Assembly (NCBI GenBank): GCA_964611275.1
Contig: CAZSZS010000107.1
Location: 1-64,000, forward strand
Reading direction: 5' to 3'
Origin: WJMT01 sp964611275
Lineage (GTDB): Bacteria > Acidobacteriota > Aminicenantia > Aminicenantales > Aminicenantaceae
Length of the DNA: 64,000 nucleotides
Positions 17,826-27,102 of the stretch are shown here, in pieces. The notes below the pieces were generated by a model. That model had not been told where the DNA came from and searched no databases. It saw only the letters and a list, made by a program, of their open reading frames with translations. Each line of letters begins with the position of its first letter. The stretch's first letter is position 1. The position numbers were made by a program, and so were the translations under genes.

Positions 17826-20800
17826 AATATCCAACCTGGCTGTAGAGAACCGGACCACGGTCTACATTTTTACCATTCTCCTGATTATCTTTGGGATCAT
17901 GCAGTACAACAGCACTCCCAAGGAAAAATTTCCCGAGATTGTTTTTCCCTATTTCATGATCGGAACCATTCATCCCGGGACATCTCCTGTGGATGTGGAA
18001 AATCTCATCACTCGGCCGCTCGAAAAGCACTTAAAAGGCATCAATGGGGTGAAGCACATCAACAGTCAATCCATCCAGGATTATTCGTCCATTTTTATTG
18101 AATTTGAATTGTCCGCTGATGAAGTTCAGGCATACCTGGATGTCAAACAGGCTGTGGACGAAGCTCGGTCCGAACTGCCTGATGACCTTTTCCAGGAGCC
18201 TCAGATCAGCCGGATCGATCTCTCTGAAATTCCCATATTGTTCATCAATCTATCCGGAGATGTGGGATTGGTTCAGCTTAAAAGATACGCGGATGACCTT
18301 CAAGAGGAGATCGAGGCTCTGGAAGAGATTTCCAAAGCCGATATTGCCGGAGCCCTGGATCGGGAGATCCAGATCAATGTGGATCTTTACAAAATGCAGG
18401 CTGCGGACATATCTTTCAATACCATCCAAAACGCAGTGGCTGCTGAGAATCTGACTATTTCAGGCGGCCGTATCGATGAAGGCGGCATGAGACGGAATTT
18501 GCGTCTGGTGGGGGAGTTCAGTACCTCTGAACAGATCGCTGATATCCAGCTTCAAAACGGTATCGCCATCAAAGATATCGCCCGAGTTGTGGATGGATAC
18601 AAAGAACGGGAAAGCTATGCCCGGTTGAATTCACAGGATGTGGTGACCCTGAATGTGGTGAAAAAAAGCGGAAAGAATCTGATCTTTGCTGTGGATAAGA
18701 TCAAAAATATTGTGGAAGATTTCAGAGAAAAAGCTCCGGATAACCTGAATATTATTCTGACAGGAGACACCAGCAATCAAACCCGCAACAGTGTCAGTGA
18801 TTTATTCAACACCATCATGGTGGGTTTTATTGTGGTGGTTTTTGTTCTTATGTTTTTTATGGGGCAGACCAATGCTCTTTTTGTGGGGGTGGCCATTCCT
18901 CTGTCCATCATTGTGGCGTTTATCTTTGTGCCGGTGGTGGGATACACCATGAATATGGTGGTCTTGATGTCGTTTATCCTGGTGCTGGGTATTGTGGTGG
19001 ACAATTCCATTGTGGTGGTGGAAAACATCTACCGTCATTATATGAACACCCCGGATCTGCCCATTATCCCGGCCACTAAGAGAGGAGTGGGCGAAGTGGC
19101 CCTGGCTGTTTTTACCGGAACCCTCACTACCATGGCGCCTTTTTTTCCTTTGATTTTTATGCCAGGGATCGCAGGGAAATTCATGTCCTTTTTACCGGTG
19201 ACCATCATCATCGCTCTTTCCGCATCCATGCTGGTCGCCTATGTCATCAATCCGGTTTTTGCAGTCTCTTTCATGAAATACATTGCTCCGGAAGATAAAA
19301 GAAATCCATGGAAAATCCCCAGAAAAAAACTGATCATTGCGGCTGCTGCCGCGGCTCTGGCTGTGTTGTTTTATCTTTTGGGACAAATGTTTTTGGCTCA
19401 TGTTTTAATGCTGGGTGTTCTCCTCTATCTTCTCATGAAAACAGTTCTTCAGTATCTGGTGGAACAGTTTCAATGCTGTGTTCTACCGCGCATGATGAAT
19501 TTTTATAAAAAGTCTTTGGCCTTTTTTCTTAAAGGCCGCCGCCCCTATGGAGTATTGGTGGGAATCATTATCCTGATGGTTTTTTCATTCATACTCATGG
19601 GTCTGCGCCAGCCCCAGATAGTCTTTTTTCCCAAAGGGAGCCCCAATAATCTATATGTGTACATCACCATGCCGGAAGGAACCCATATTCAGGTCACCAA
19701 TGAGATATGCAAACGGGTGGAATCCATCGTCTTCGATGTTTTGGGAGAAGACAATCCGGATATAGAGTCTGTGGTGTCTAATGTGGCCGTGAATGCGGGA
19801 AGCGGTATGTTCGAACGGTTCCCTCAGGACAAGCTGGCGAAAGTGACCATCACCTTTGTGGAATACAAATTCCGTACAGATGAAGTGCCCACTCAAGCCT
19901 ATATGGAAGGACTCAGGGAAAAGGTGGCCGGGATTCCCGGCGCTGAAATACGAATCGACCGCGATGCTATGGGTCCGCCTTCGGGAATGCCCATTAATAT
20001 CGAAATCAGCGGGGATGAAATTGAAAGATTGGTTGATATTTCTCAACGGCTTCAGGAATTCATCCATAACCTGGGCATACGCGGCATTGAAGAAATGAAA
20101 TCCAGTATGGAGGTCAGCAAACCGGAAATCATTTTGAAAGTGGACCGGGATAAAGCCAACCGGCTGGGGATATCCACAGCCCAGATCGGGATGATGCTGC
20201 GCACCGCTGTGTATGGTTCCGAGATTTCTGAATTCAAGGAAGCCGAAGAAGAATACCCTATCCAGCTCCGGCTAAGTGAAGAATTCAGGGATAACCTGGA
20301 TGCCCTGCTCAGTCTCAGGATTGCAGTTCCTCCAAAGGGAAACGGACCCCCAGGCCGAGTTCCCATATCTTCTGTGGCTGATATCACTTACCGGACGAGT
20401 TACGGTGGAATCACCCGGGTGGATAATAAGCGGACCATCACTCTTTCCTCCAATGTCTTGACCGGATACAATGCCAATGAGATCATCCAGAAGATCCAGC
20501 GTGCTCTTCCCAAATTTAATTTGGAACCGGGTTATTCGGTTCAATTCACCGGGGAACAGGATACTCAAGCCGAAGTGGCTCAGTATTTGGTCAAAGCTCT
20601 GTTTATTGCGCTGGCGCTCATTTTTATCATTCTGGTGTTTCAGTTCAATTCTTTAGGAAAGCCCCTGATCATCATCACCCAAATATTTTTCAGCTTCACT
20701 GGAGTTTTTCTGGGATTCGCCCTATTCGGATTGGATATATCTGTGATCATGACCGGCATGGGTATCATTGCTGTGGGCGGGATTGTGGTCAAAAATGGAA

Positions 20801-21144
20801 TCATTATTGTGGACTATACGGATAAACGCATCCCGGGGAGTAAGAACAAATTGGACGCGGTGATCGAGGCAGGCGCGACCCGTCTCAACCCCGTGCTTCT
20901 GACTGCTATGTCCACTATTTTAGGGCTGCTGCCTTTGGCTATTGGATTAAACTTTAATTTCCAAACTTTTTTCACCAAGCTGGATCCTCAAATATACTGG
21001 GGTGGGGATAATGCGGCTTTCTGGAATCCCCTTGCCTGGACTATTATTTTTGGACTGGCTTTTGCCACAGTACTGACTCTGATTGTGGTTCCGGCCATGT
21101 ACACTATTTTTTATGTCAGAAAATCCAAATCATCTAGAAACTAA
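17806..21144 (+). CDS. RND family efflux transporter permease (AcrB/MexB-like)
   Basis: 1112 residues, slightly longer than the usual 1020-1050. It has the first transmembrane helix near residues 15-32, a large periplasmic porter loop (SRPLEKHLKG-type start), and a central membrane block with the VVLMSFILVLGIVVDNSIVVVEN motif containing the acidic relay residue. It has a second porter loop, and a C-terminal membrane block with GIIAVGGIVVKNGIIIVDY. It exports toxic or surface compounds using the proton gradient. The substrate is unknown. Extra length lies in a central hydrophobic segment (about 505-550) between the two halves. It is the third gene of the operon and overlaps the adaptor gene. 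Confidence 0.92.
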   Translation: MKHPQFKISNLAVENRTTVYIFTILLIIFGIMQYNSTPKEKFPEIVFPYFMIGTIHPGTSPVDVENLITRPLEKHLKGINGVKHINSQSIQDYSSIFIEFELSADEVQAYLDVKQAVDEARSELPDDLFQEPQISRIDLSEIPILFINLSGDVGLVQLKRYADDLQEEIEALEEISKADIAGALDREIQINVDLYKMQAADISFNTIQNAVAAENLTISGGRIDEGGMRRNLRLVGEFSTSEQIADIQLQNGIAIKDIARVVDGYKERESYARLNSQDVVTLNVVKKSGKNLIFAVDKIKNIVEDFREKAPDNLNIILTGDTSNQTRNSVSDLFNTIMVGFIVVVFVLMFFMGQTNALFVGVAIPLSIIVAFIFVPVVGYTMNMVVLMSFILVLGIVVDNSIVVVENIYRHYMNTPDLPIIPATKRGVGEVALAVFTGTLTTMAPFFPLIFMPGIAGKFMSFLPVTIIIALSASMLVAYVINPVFAVSFMKYIAPEDKRNPWKIPRKKLIIAAAAAALAVLFYLLGQMFLAHVLMLGVLLYLLMKTVLQYLVEQFQCCVLPRMMNFYKKSLAFFLKGRRPYGVLVGIIILMVFSFILMGLRQPQIVFFPKGSPNNLYVYITMPEGTHIQVTNEICKRVESIVFDVLGEDNPDIESVVSNVAVNAGSGMFERFPQDKLAKVTITFVEYKFRTDEVPTQAYMEGLREKVAGIPGAEIRIDRDAMGPPSGMPINIEISGDEIERLVDISQRLQEFIHNLGIRGIEEMKSSMEVSKPEIILKVDRDKANRLGISTAQIGMMLRTAVYGSEISEFKEAEEEYPIQLRLSEEFRDNLDALLSLRIAVPPKGNGPPGRVPISSVADITYRTSYGGITRVDNKRTITLSSNVLTGYNANEIIQKIQRALPKFNLEPGYSVQFTGEQDTQAEVAQYLVKALFIALALIFIILVFQFNSLGKPLIIITQIFFSFTGVFLGFALFGLDISVIMTGMGIIAVGGIVVKNGIIIVDYTDKRIPGSKNKLDAVIEAGATRLNPVLLTAMSTILGLLPLAIGLNFNFQTFFTKLDPQIYWGGDNAAFWNPLAWTIIFGLAFATVLTLIVVPAMYTIFYVRKSKSSRN

Positions 21145-21362
21145 TCGGCTTCATCGATCATCTTTCTTCTGTGGGCGCTGGTATAGAGGCCGTAATAGCG
21201 GACCATAACCTGCCCTTTATCAGGAATAGGCGAGGTCACCCGGGCTATAAACTCCAGGTTTGTCCCTGATCTAATCAGGGGTAATCCATAGACTCTGTCT
21301 CAGCAGTGTGCTTTCCGTATTGATAGGCCACTTGCCCCTGGGTCTTGTCCAGGGATAGTCTT
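21141..21362 (-). pseudogene. Remnant of an IS91-family transposase (C-terminal fragment, frameshifted)
   Basis: Reading the minus strand, one frame gives VAYQYGKHTAETESMDYP and then stops. A second frame continues with LEFIARVTSPIPDKGQ and VMVRYYGLYTSAHRRK up to a stop. Together these match the conserved C-terminal region of IS91/IS801-type Y2 transposases (FIA-LT-HIPD-GQ---RYYG-YS---RG). The frame break carries a 17-base perfect inverted repeat (CCCTGAT around CTA). The intact protein would be over 350 residues, so most is lost. It lies directly against the 3' end of the RND gene. Confidence 0.75.
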
Positions 21363-21495
21363 TAAGAGAATATTAACTGACTGATTTAAAAAGAGTTAAA
21401 TTATTTTCAGTCACTTATATCAAAAAGAAAACCAATTTTGTTTAAATGTTAATGTTTTGTCCCTTAAGGTTTCTTTCCCTTGCAAATTTTTTGTT

Positions 21496-24400
21496 CTATT
21501 TCCAGTCAGGAAGGCGTCCGGGTGTGTAGGGGGCGCCTATTTCATCGAGCTTCTTTTCGATATTCTTAACGTCTTCTTCTATGATTTTCTTCAGGGCCTC
21601 GTAGATGGGGGCAAATTCATCCAGCACGATTTGGTAGCTGTCTCTTTGGGTTTGAGTGGGAGCTGATGTCGAACCCCACTGTTCGTAAATAATGGAGTTG
21701 ATCCGTCTGGCAATACCGGGTTCTGTATCAAGGTCCAGCTGGCTCAGCATGCGATCTCCGAACATCCGGCGCTGGAATTCTGCCAGTTTTTTCTCGAGGT
21801 CCGTGATTTGAGCAAAAAGTTCCTTATGGGGAACGGTCACGCTTTTTAATGCGACTTTATAATGGGTGACCCTTGTTCCGAGTTCCCTCATCATGCTTGA
21901 AGCTGCATTGACTGAATGGCTGAGCTTCCGGACTTTTCCTTGAAATTCCACTAGGGCTTCTTTATCCTCAGCCGGCAGAGAGGTGTTTCCGAGAGGCTTG
22001 GCTTTGAAAACTACGGGGTCGGTCATCTGTGTGATTTCTCCGTCAACGCACTTGGACATAAAGACCTTGTATGTTCCCGGGAGAACAAAAGTGGAAGAGG
22101 GCCCGGAAGAGGTCGGATTTGCATCTCTGACATTGGTCGGATTCAGAGCCGGATAGCAGAGGTCCCAGGTTATGCGGTGCAGCCCCTTTTGAGCCGGGGC
22201 CCTTAGGTGTCTCATTACATGGTCGTCTTCATCCTGGATTGTGAACAGAAGATAAGGTGTCATCTCCTCTTCCTCTGCCCGCATCTGTTCATAGGATGGA
22301 TAATACACGGGCTTTTTCTGCTTGGCATTTTCCTGTTCCTGCTCACGCCTTTGATCCCTTAAGGTTTTGACGCTCTCCTTGAGATAATAAGTGAAAGTGG
22401 CAGCCACAGGGGGATTGGGAACAGTAAAGTAATTTTCGCCCTGAAAACCTTTGCTTCTGGACCCAAGAGTTCCCAGAGGTGTTTTTTCGACAAACATGAG
22501 GGCGTCCTTAATGGAAAAGATGTGCCCCTCTTTTGCGAGGGTGTCTTCGGTCAAGGTCCTCATCGGGGAAAAGTCATCCAGGATATAAAATCCGCGTCCA
22601 AAGGTAGCCAGCACCAGGTCGTTTTCTCTTTTCTGTATGGCCAGGTCGCGCACAGCAATAGTGGGCAGACCGTTTTTAAGCTGCTTCCAGTTTTTCCCTC
22701 CGTCAAGAGAGGCGAAGACTCCGAATTCGGTCCCTGCAAACAAAAGGTCTTTGTTGATGTGGTCTTCGGCCAGAGCGTAAACAGAGCCCCGTTCCGGAAG
22801 CCTGGAGGATAGGGAAGTCCAGGTTTTTCCGGCATCTGTGCTTTTAAGGACATACGGTTTGAAGTCTCCGTTTTTATGGTTGTTAAAGGCCGCGTAGACC
22901 GTGTTTGGCTCATGATGAGATGCGATGATGTCATTGACATAGGTTCGTTCAGGGACACCCGGAAAACTCTCTATCTTTCTCCAGTTCTCTCCTCCGTCCT
23001 CTGTGACCTGAATCAGGCCGTCATCTGTGCCCACATACACCATTTCTTCTTTTACAGGGGATTCATCCAGAGCCACGATGTTACCGTAGGAAGATGTGGA
23101 GGCATTCTTGGCTACAGCATCCATAGGCCAGATTTTTCCCATCACTTCCAGTTTGTTCCGGTCGATCTGTCTGGTCAGGTCCGGGCTTATGACCTTCCAG
23201 GTGTTTCCCCTGTCATCGCTCCGGAATAATTTATTGGCAGCAAAGTACAAACGTGTGTGTGAGTGTGGGCTTATGAGCAGGGGAGCGTCCCAGTTCCAGC
23301 GGTATTCTTTTTCTCCTTTTCTGGGTTTGGGCTGTATCCCCATACTTTCTCCGCTTTTTTTGTCGAAGCGGACAAGGTTCCCATGCTGTGACTGGGCATA
23401 GACGATGTTCGGGTCTTCAGGATCCACCTGGGATTCGAATCCGTCACCTCCCTGGGTCGTGTACCAGTCAGCATTCACGATCCCGTGAGCACTGTTGGTA
23501 CGGGACGGTCCTCCCAGGCTGTAGTTGTCCTGAGTGCCTCCGTAGACATTGTAAAAAGGCTCGGCATGATCAACCGCGATTTTATAGAATTGGGTCACAG
23601 GAAGATTGGGCATGAACTTCCAAGTTTTGCCCCTGTCAAAGGACTCATACACTCCTCCATCGTTTCCGTTGAGGTAGTAATCCGTATTTTCCGGATTGAT
23701 CCAGAGGGCATGGCTGTCCCAGTGTTTGCTGCGGTCTCCCAGGGCTGTCCAGGTATTTCCTCCGTCGTCAGTGACCTGAAGAAAGGTATCCATGGAGTAA
23801 ACGCGGTCCCTGTCTTTTGGGTCGCATATGATTTCCTGGTAGTAGTTGCCCGAAGAGGCATAGCTGTTCTGTTTTTCCCAGGAAACCCCTCCGTTTAAAC
23901 TGCGGAAGAAACCGGCCCGGCCTCTCTGTGCTTCCACGATAGCGTATAGATAATCCGGGTCAGCCGGAGAGATGGCCAGTCCTATTCTTCCTTTATCTCC
24001 GGGAGGAAGTCCTTTGTTGATCTTTTTCCAGGTTTTTCCGGCATCCACGGATTTGTAAACACCTGACTCAGGGCCGCCGTCAACAAGTGTGAACACATGC
24101 CTCCGGCGCTGATGGGCAGCTGCATAGATGACATCCGGGTTCCTGGGATCAAAATGGACTTCATTCACACCTGTGTGCTCGCTGATGGTGAGGATGGGCG
24201 TCCAGGTCTCTCCACTGTCTGTGGTTTTGTAAAGCCCCCTGTCGCCTCCGGCACTCCATAGAGGGCCGTAAGCCGCCGCGTAGACCACATTGGAGTCTCG
24301 GGGGTCCACAATGATCATGCCGATATGCTCTGAGTTTTTGAGGCCCATATGCTTCCAGGATGCGCCACCGTCAGCAGATTTATAGATTCCGTCTCCGTAG

Positions 24401-24795
24401 GCAACGCTTCTTTGATTGTTGTTCTCTCCTGTTCCCACCCAGATTATGTTCGGATTATTGGGATCCATGGTGATGCAGCCGATGGAGTAAGATCCCTGAT
24501 GATCGAAAATCGGAGTGAAGGTCGTGCCGGCATTGATGGTCTTCCAAACTCCGCCTGATGCGGATGCCACGTAAAATTCGCTCGGGTTTTTCGGATTGAC
24601 CGCAAAGTCTGATATTCTCCCTGATGTGAGGGCCGGCCCGATAGATCTGAGTTTGAACGCATTGAGGGAGAGGGAAGCCAGGGGATCTGTATTGCTTTTA
24701 TCTGCGGGCTTATTTGTCTTTGAATAGCCGAGAAAAGGCAGGCAAAGTAAAAACACAAAGATCAAGCAGAATGATATAAATATTGGTTTTTTCAT
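21496..24795 (-). CDS. Exported sortilin/VPS10-like beta-propeller protein (BNR/Asp-box repeats)
   Basis: 1099 residues with a clear signal peptide (MKKPIFISFCLIFVFLL, cleaved near GYSK). At least ten Asp-box motifs of the S-x-D-x-G-x-T-W type are visible (SADGGASW, TTDSGETW, SVDAGKTW, TDDGGNTW, SFDRGKTW, SDDRGNTW, TEDGGENW, STDAGKTW, SLDGGKNW and others). They indicate one or two beta-propellers across residues 40-730. A C-terminal region of about 350 residues has a FlgD-like beta segment and a helical end. Proteins of this type are abundant in Acidobacteria-like and Aminicenantes-like genomes and are of unknown function, often annotated as glycosyl hydrolases without catalytic proof. Ribosome binding site AAAAGGAGG precedes the ATG. 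Monocistronic. Confidence 0.82.
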   Translation of the reverse strand: MKKPIFISFCLIFVFLLCLPFLGYSKTNKPADKSNTDPLASLSLNAFKLRSIGPALTSGRISDFAVNPKNPSEFYVASASGGVWKTINAGTTFTPIFDHQGSYSIGCITMDPNNPNIIWVGTGENNNQRSVAYGDGIYKSADGGASWKHMGLKNSEHIGMIIVDPRDSNVVYAAAYGPLWSAGGDRGLYKTTDSGETWTPILTISEHTGVNEVHFDPRNPDVIYAAAHQRRRHVFTLVDGGPESGVYKSVDAGKTWKKINKGLPPGDKGRIGLAISPADPDYLYAIVEAQRGRAGFFRSLNGGVSWEKQNSYASSGNYYQEIICDPKDRDRVYSMDTFLQVTDDGGNTWTALGDRSKHWDSHALWINPENTDYYLNGNDGGVYESFDRGKTWKFMPNLPVTQFYKIAVDHAEPFYNVYGGTQDNYSLGGPSRTNSAHGIVNADWYTTQGGDGFESQVDPEDPNIVYAQSQHGNLVRFDKKSGESMGIQPKPRKGEKEYRWNWDAPLLISPHSHTRLYFAANKLFRSDDRGNTWKVISPDLTRQIDRNKLEVMGKIWPMDAVAKNASTSSYGNIVALDESPVKEEMVYVGTDDGLIQVTEDGGENWRKIESFPGVPERTYVNDIIASHHEPNTVYAAFNNHKNGDFKPYVLKSTDAGKTWTSLSSRLPERGSVYALAEDHINKDLLFAGTEFGVFASLDGGKNWKQLKNGLPTIAVRDLAIQKRENDLVLATFGRGFYILDDFSPMRTLTEDTLAKEGHIFSIKDALMFVEKTPLGTLGSRSKGFQGENYFTVPNPPVAATFTYYLKESVKTLRDQRREQEQENAKQKKPVYYPSYEQMRAEEEEMTPYLLFTIQDEDDHVMRHLRAPAQKGLHRITWDLCYPALNPTNVRDANPTSSGPSSTFVLPGTYKVFMSKCVDGEITQMTDPVVFKAKPLGNTSLPAEDKEALVEFQGKVRKLSHSVNAASSMMRELGTRVTHYKVALKSVTVPHKELFAQITDLEKKLAEFQRRMFGDRMLSQLDLDTEPGIARRINSIIYEQWGSTSAPTQTQRDSYQIVLDEFAPIYEALKKIIEEDVKNIEKKLDEIGAPYTPGRLPDWK

Positions 24796-25034
24796 ACGTT
24801 CCTCCTTTTAGGGAATGTTAGGGTTTGTGAAAATAAGGAAATATCATATACCATTATTTTATTTTAATGTGTTACTCTTACCAAACGTCCGGTTATGTGT
24901 CAAGAAGAAGTTCGCTGGAAGGGAATATTCCGGCTGGATCATCATGTGAGCCTGTGGCTAAAAGGTTATTACGATGAGACAGTGTGCGGGATTTTTTTTG
25001 ATATTATCCGATTTCTGGAACAAATCTCTTGACA
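24796..25034. other. Divergent intergenic region, no gene seen
   Basis: About 240 bases upstream of both the propeller gene (-) and the C45 hydrolase gene (+). It has no ORF worth calling. An AT-rich segment near 24840-24875 probably carries the minus-strand promoter. Confidence 0.4.
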
Positions 25035-25064
25035 AATGAATCTATATGTTCCAGAATATGGAAG
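25029..25064 (+). promoter_or_regulatory. Promoter with operator-like inverted repeat upstream of the C45 hydrolase gene
   Basis: Perfect TTGACA at 25029-25034 and CAGAAT at 25052-25057 (spacer 17). TTCCA-GAATA-TGGAA at 25049-25063 is an inverted repeat lying on the -10 box. The 30 bases 25035-25064 match 26715-26744, upstream of the padR gene, at 25 positions. Confidence 0.55.
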
Positions 25065-25102
25065 TTATGAATATATCACATGAATGGATTGGAAGAAATC
25101 TT

Positions 25103-26716
25103 ATGATCGATGCGAAGAGAAACAGGTGTAAAAAAAGAGGGTTATTATCCATATCGATTGCCCTATTTTTTGTATGCTGCGGTTTGTTCTTAAAAATAAA
25201 CGGAGATTTTGAAAGCCCTGCTCAAGTGGAAAAAGTAAAAAAACACGGAAAGGGTGAATTAAGGATTATTGAAGGAATTCCTTTCTTGAAATTATCCGGA
25301 AGCTATTATGAGATGGGTGAACAATACGGAGTCCTGCTAAAGGATAAGTTAAAAAAAATATATCATGAAGTATTGCCTTATAAAGCGATCATTTTGGTAA
25401 AGCAAGCGGATGATATATACAGTGAACTCGAGAGACTGACATCCGATAAATTCATTTATCAGTTAGAAGGAATGTCAGCAGGCTCAGGATTGCCGTATAG
25501 TGATTTGCTGTTAGCTTTGTATTTTGGAGTTTTGGAACGCGGGGGCTGCTCTTCCATACTAGCGAAGATTAAGGGTGAAAATGATATTCTTCGAATAGTT
25601 CATGGGAGAAACTTTGATTACGGCAAAGGAATGGGAAAATACCCTATAGTTGTGGAGTATCAACCGGACGGAGAATGGAAACATATAGCTATCGGGACCA
25701 TTGCTTCTGCGGGTATGGCCGAGGGAATGAATGAGAAAGGGATAACGATTTCAGGAAATTTAGCTCCGGGAGATCTTAAGAATAATACCGTTCAAAACGC
25801 ATCTCCTGATATCTTTTTTAGAGAAATATTAAGCTCAGCTTCATCTTTGAAAGAGGTCGATGCATTGATGAAAGGATATGCATCGGATGTAGGAAATACG
25901 TTCACTATTGGGAGCGGCACCGAGACCGATGGAATTATTTATGACATGAACTATGATAATGTGAAAAAGAATTATTTTCACAAACAAAATTGTCTCTTTG
26001 CCACGAATGGCTATGTACATAAGGATCTGAATCCGGAAAAAGACGACCTCAGATATCAAATTATCCGGGGATATGCGGATGACGGCAATATCAGCACAGT
26101 CGATGGAATGATTGAGGTTCTTTCGGATCCGGGCACATCGTTTGGTGTCAATAATCCGAGCACCATTCATGCCATTGTATTTGATCCCCAACAAAAAACC
26201 ATATATATGGCATTCAACACAAAATTTGCCGCCTGGAGCCAATGGTTAAAGTATGATTGGGGTAAGGGATCGGTTAGTGTTTACAAAAAGGCTGATGAAG
26301 ATAAGTTACAAAACACCGGCCGTGTTGAATTAACTGAGGTCCATATAAGCGGAGCGTATTGGAACGGACATCTGCCTATCCGGGGCGGAGGACCAAAATC
26401 AAAGCAGCCATTTTTTTGGGTTTCAATAAAGGAATGGCTCAAAGAAAAAAATGCTGAGCAGCTGAACGAATTTAGAGAACGGGCAGCTAAAGAAATGATA
26501 TTAAAGGCTGAAGACCTGCCTGATATTAAAGCAACTGTAACAAAAGGAATGATAGCAATGGAAAATTTCCATGGATTCATGTTTGAGATAAATGAAGAAG
26601 ATGTCCCGAAGATGGTTCCTAACACACCTTATACAATCCATTTTGAAAACACGAGCGCTGTCTATAAATGGATCAATGAAGAAGGAGTCACACTTATCAA
26701 ACCTGAAGATAAATAA
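25103..26716 (+). CDS. C45-type acyltransferase/peptidase-like (linear amide C-N hydrolase)
   Basis: 537 residues from the ATG after GGAAGAA; earlier in-frame ATGs fall within or at the promoter. An N-terminal membrane anchor or signal (13-31) places it outside the cytoplasm. The GxYYEMGEQYG motif near 66-76 and the GGCSS site with C149 match the N-terminal-nucleophile fold of C45 (isopenicillin acyltransferase) proteins. These self-cleave before the Cys and then hydrolyse or transfer acyl groups on amides. HGRNFDYG and GMNEKGITISGN follow as expected. The natural substrate is unknown. Its promoter shares a motif with that of the PadR gene downstream. Confidence 0.75.
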   Translation: MIDAKRNRCKKRGLLSISIALFFVCCGLFLKINGDFESPAQVEKVKKHGKGELRIIEGIPFLKLSGSYYEMGEQYGVLLKDKLKKIYHEVLPYKAIILVKQADDIYSELERLTSDKFIYQLEGMSAGSGLPYSDLLLALYFGVLERGGCSSILAKIKGENDILRIVHGRNFDYGKGMGKYPIVVEYQPDGEWKHIAIGTIASAGMAEGMNEKGITISGNLAPGDLKNNTVQNASPDIFFREILSSASSLKEVDALMKGYASDVGNTFTIGSGTETDGIIYDMNYDNVKKNYFHKQNCLFATNGYVHKDLNPEKDDLRYQIIRGYADDGNISTVDGMIEVLSDPGTSFGVNNPSTIHAIVFDPQQKTIYMAFNTKFAAWSQWLKYDWGKGSVSVYKKADEDKLQNTGRVELTEVHISGAYWNGHLPIRGGGPKSKQPFFWVSIKEWLKEKNAEQLNEFRERAAKEMILKAEDLPDIKATVTKGMIAMENFHGFMFEINEEDVPKMVPNTPYTIHFENTSAVYKWINEEGVTLIKPEDK

Positions 26717-26744
26717 TGAATATATTTATTTCAGAATACGGAAG
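26715..26744 (+). promoter_or_regulatory. Operator-like element upstream of the padR-permease pair
   Basis: TTTCA-GAATA-CGGAA core at 26729-26743 inside a 30-base block matching 25035-25064 at 25 positions. It overlaps the 3' end of the C45 gene. The -35 region (ATAAAT) is weak compared with the upstream copy. Confidence 0.45.
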
Positions 26745-26767
26745 CAAATGATTTTGAGGAGAATGAA

Positions 26768-27100
26768 ATGAAACTTTTATCAAGGTCAGAGGAACTGGTT
26801 CTTCTGACGGTCATGAAACTGCAGGAGGGTGCCTACTGCATTCCCATTCGTGAGGAGCTGATAGAGGTTACCGGGAGGACGTGGTCTTTTGGTTCAGTTT
26901 ACGATCCACTGGACCGCTTAGAGAAAAAAGGACTTCTCAAATCCTATTTAACCGAGCCTGTTAAGGAAAGAGGGGGAAGAAGCAAGAGGATCTACCAGCT
27001 GACTTCTCTGGGGAAAAGGTCTTTGATCGAAGTCCGCGGTATCCAGGATGCCCTGTGGGACAGGATCCCTTCTCTGGAAACAGATACGGAAAAGACGTAA
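26768..27100 (+). CDS. PadR family transcriptional regulator
   Basis: 110 residues forming a winged helix of the PadR type: SRSEELVLLTVMKLQEGAYCIPIREELIE, the recognition helix segment TWSFGSVYDPLDRLEKKGLLKSYL, and the wing ERGGRSKRIYQLTSLGKRSL. In Acidobacteria-like genomes such short PadR proteins commonly precede MacB/FtsX permeases and are thought to sense membrane-active compounds and repress their own operon. The permease gene starts 2 bases after its stop. The repeated element at 25035 and 26715 is the natural candidate for its operator. Confidence 0.9.
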   Translation: MKLLSRSEELVLLTVMKLQEGAYCIPIREELIEVTGRTWSFGSVYDPLDRLEKKGLLKSYLTEPVKERGGRSKRIYQLTSLGKRSLIEVRGIQDALWDRIPSLETDTEKT

Positions 27101-27102
27101 CA

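Noticed and set aside
18777..19038. Minus-strand His- and Thr-rich frames inside the RND gene
   Set aside because: Low-complexity antisense translation of membrane-helix codons; no start site or homology.
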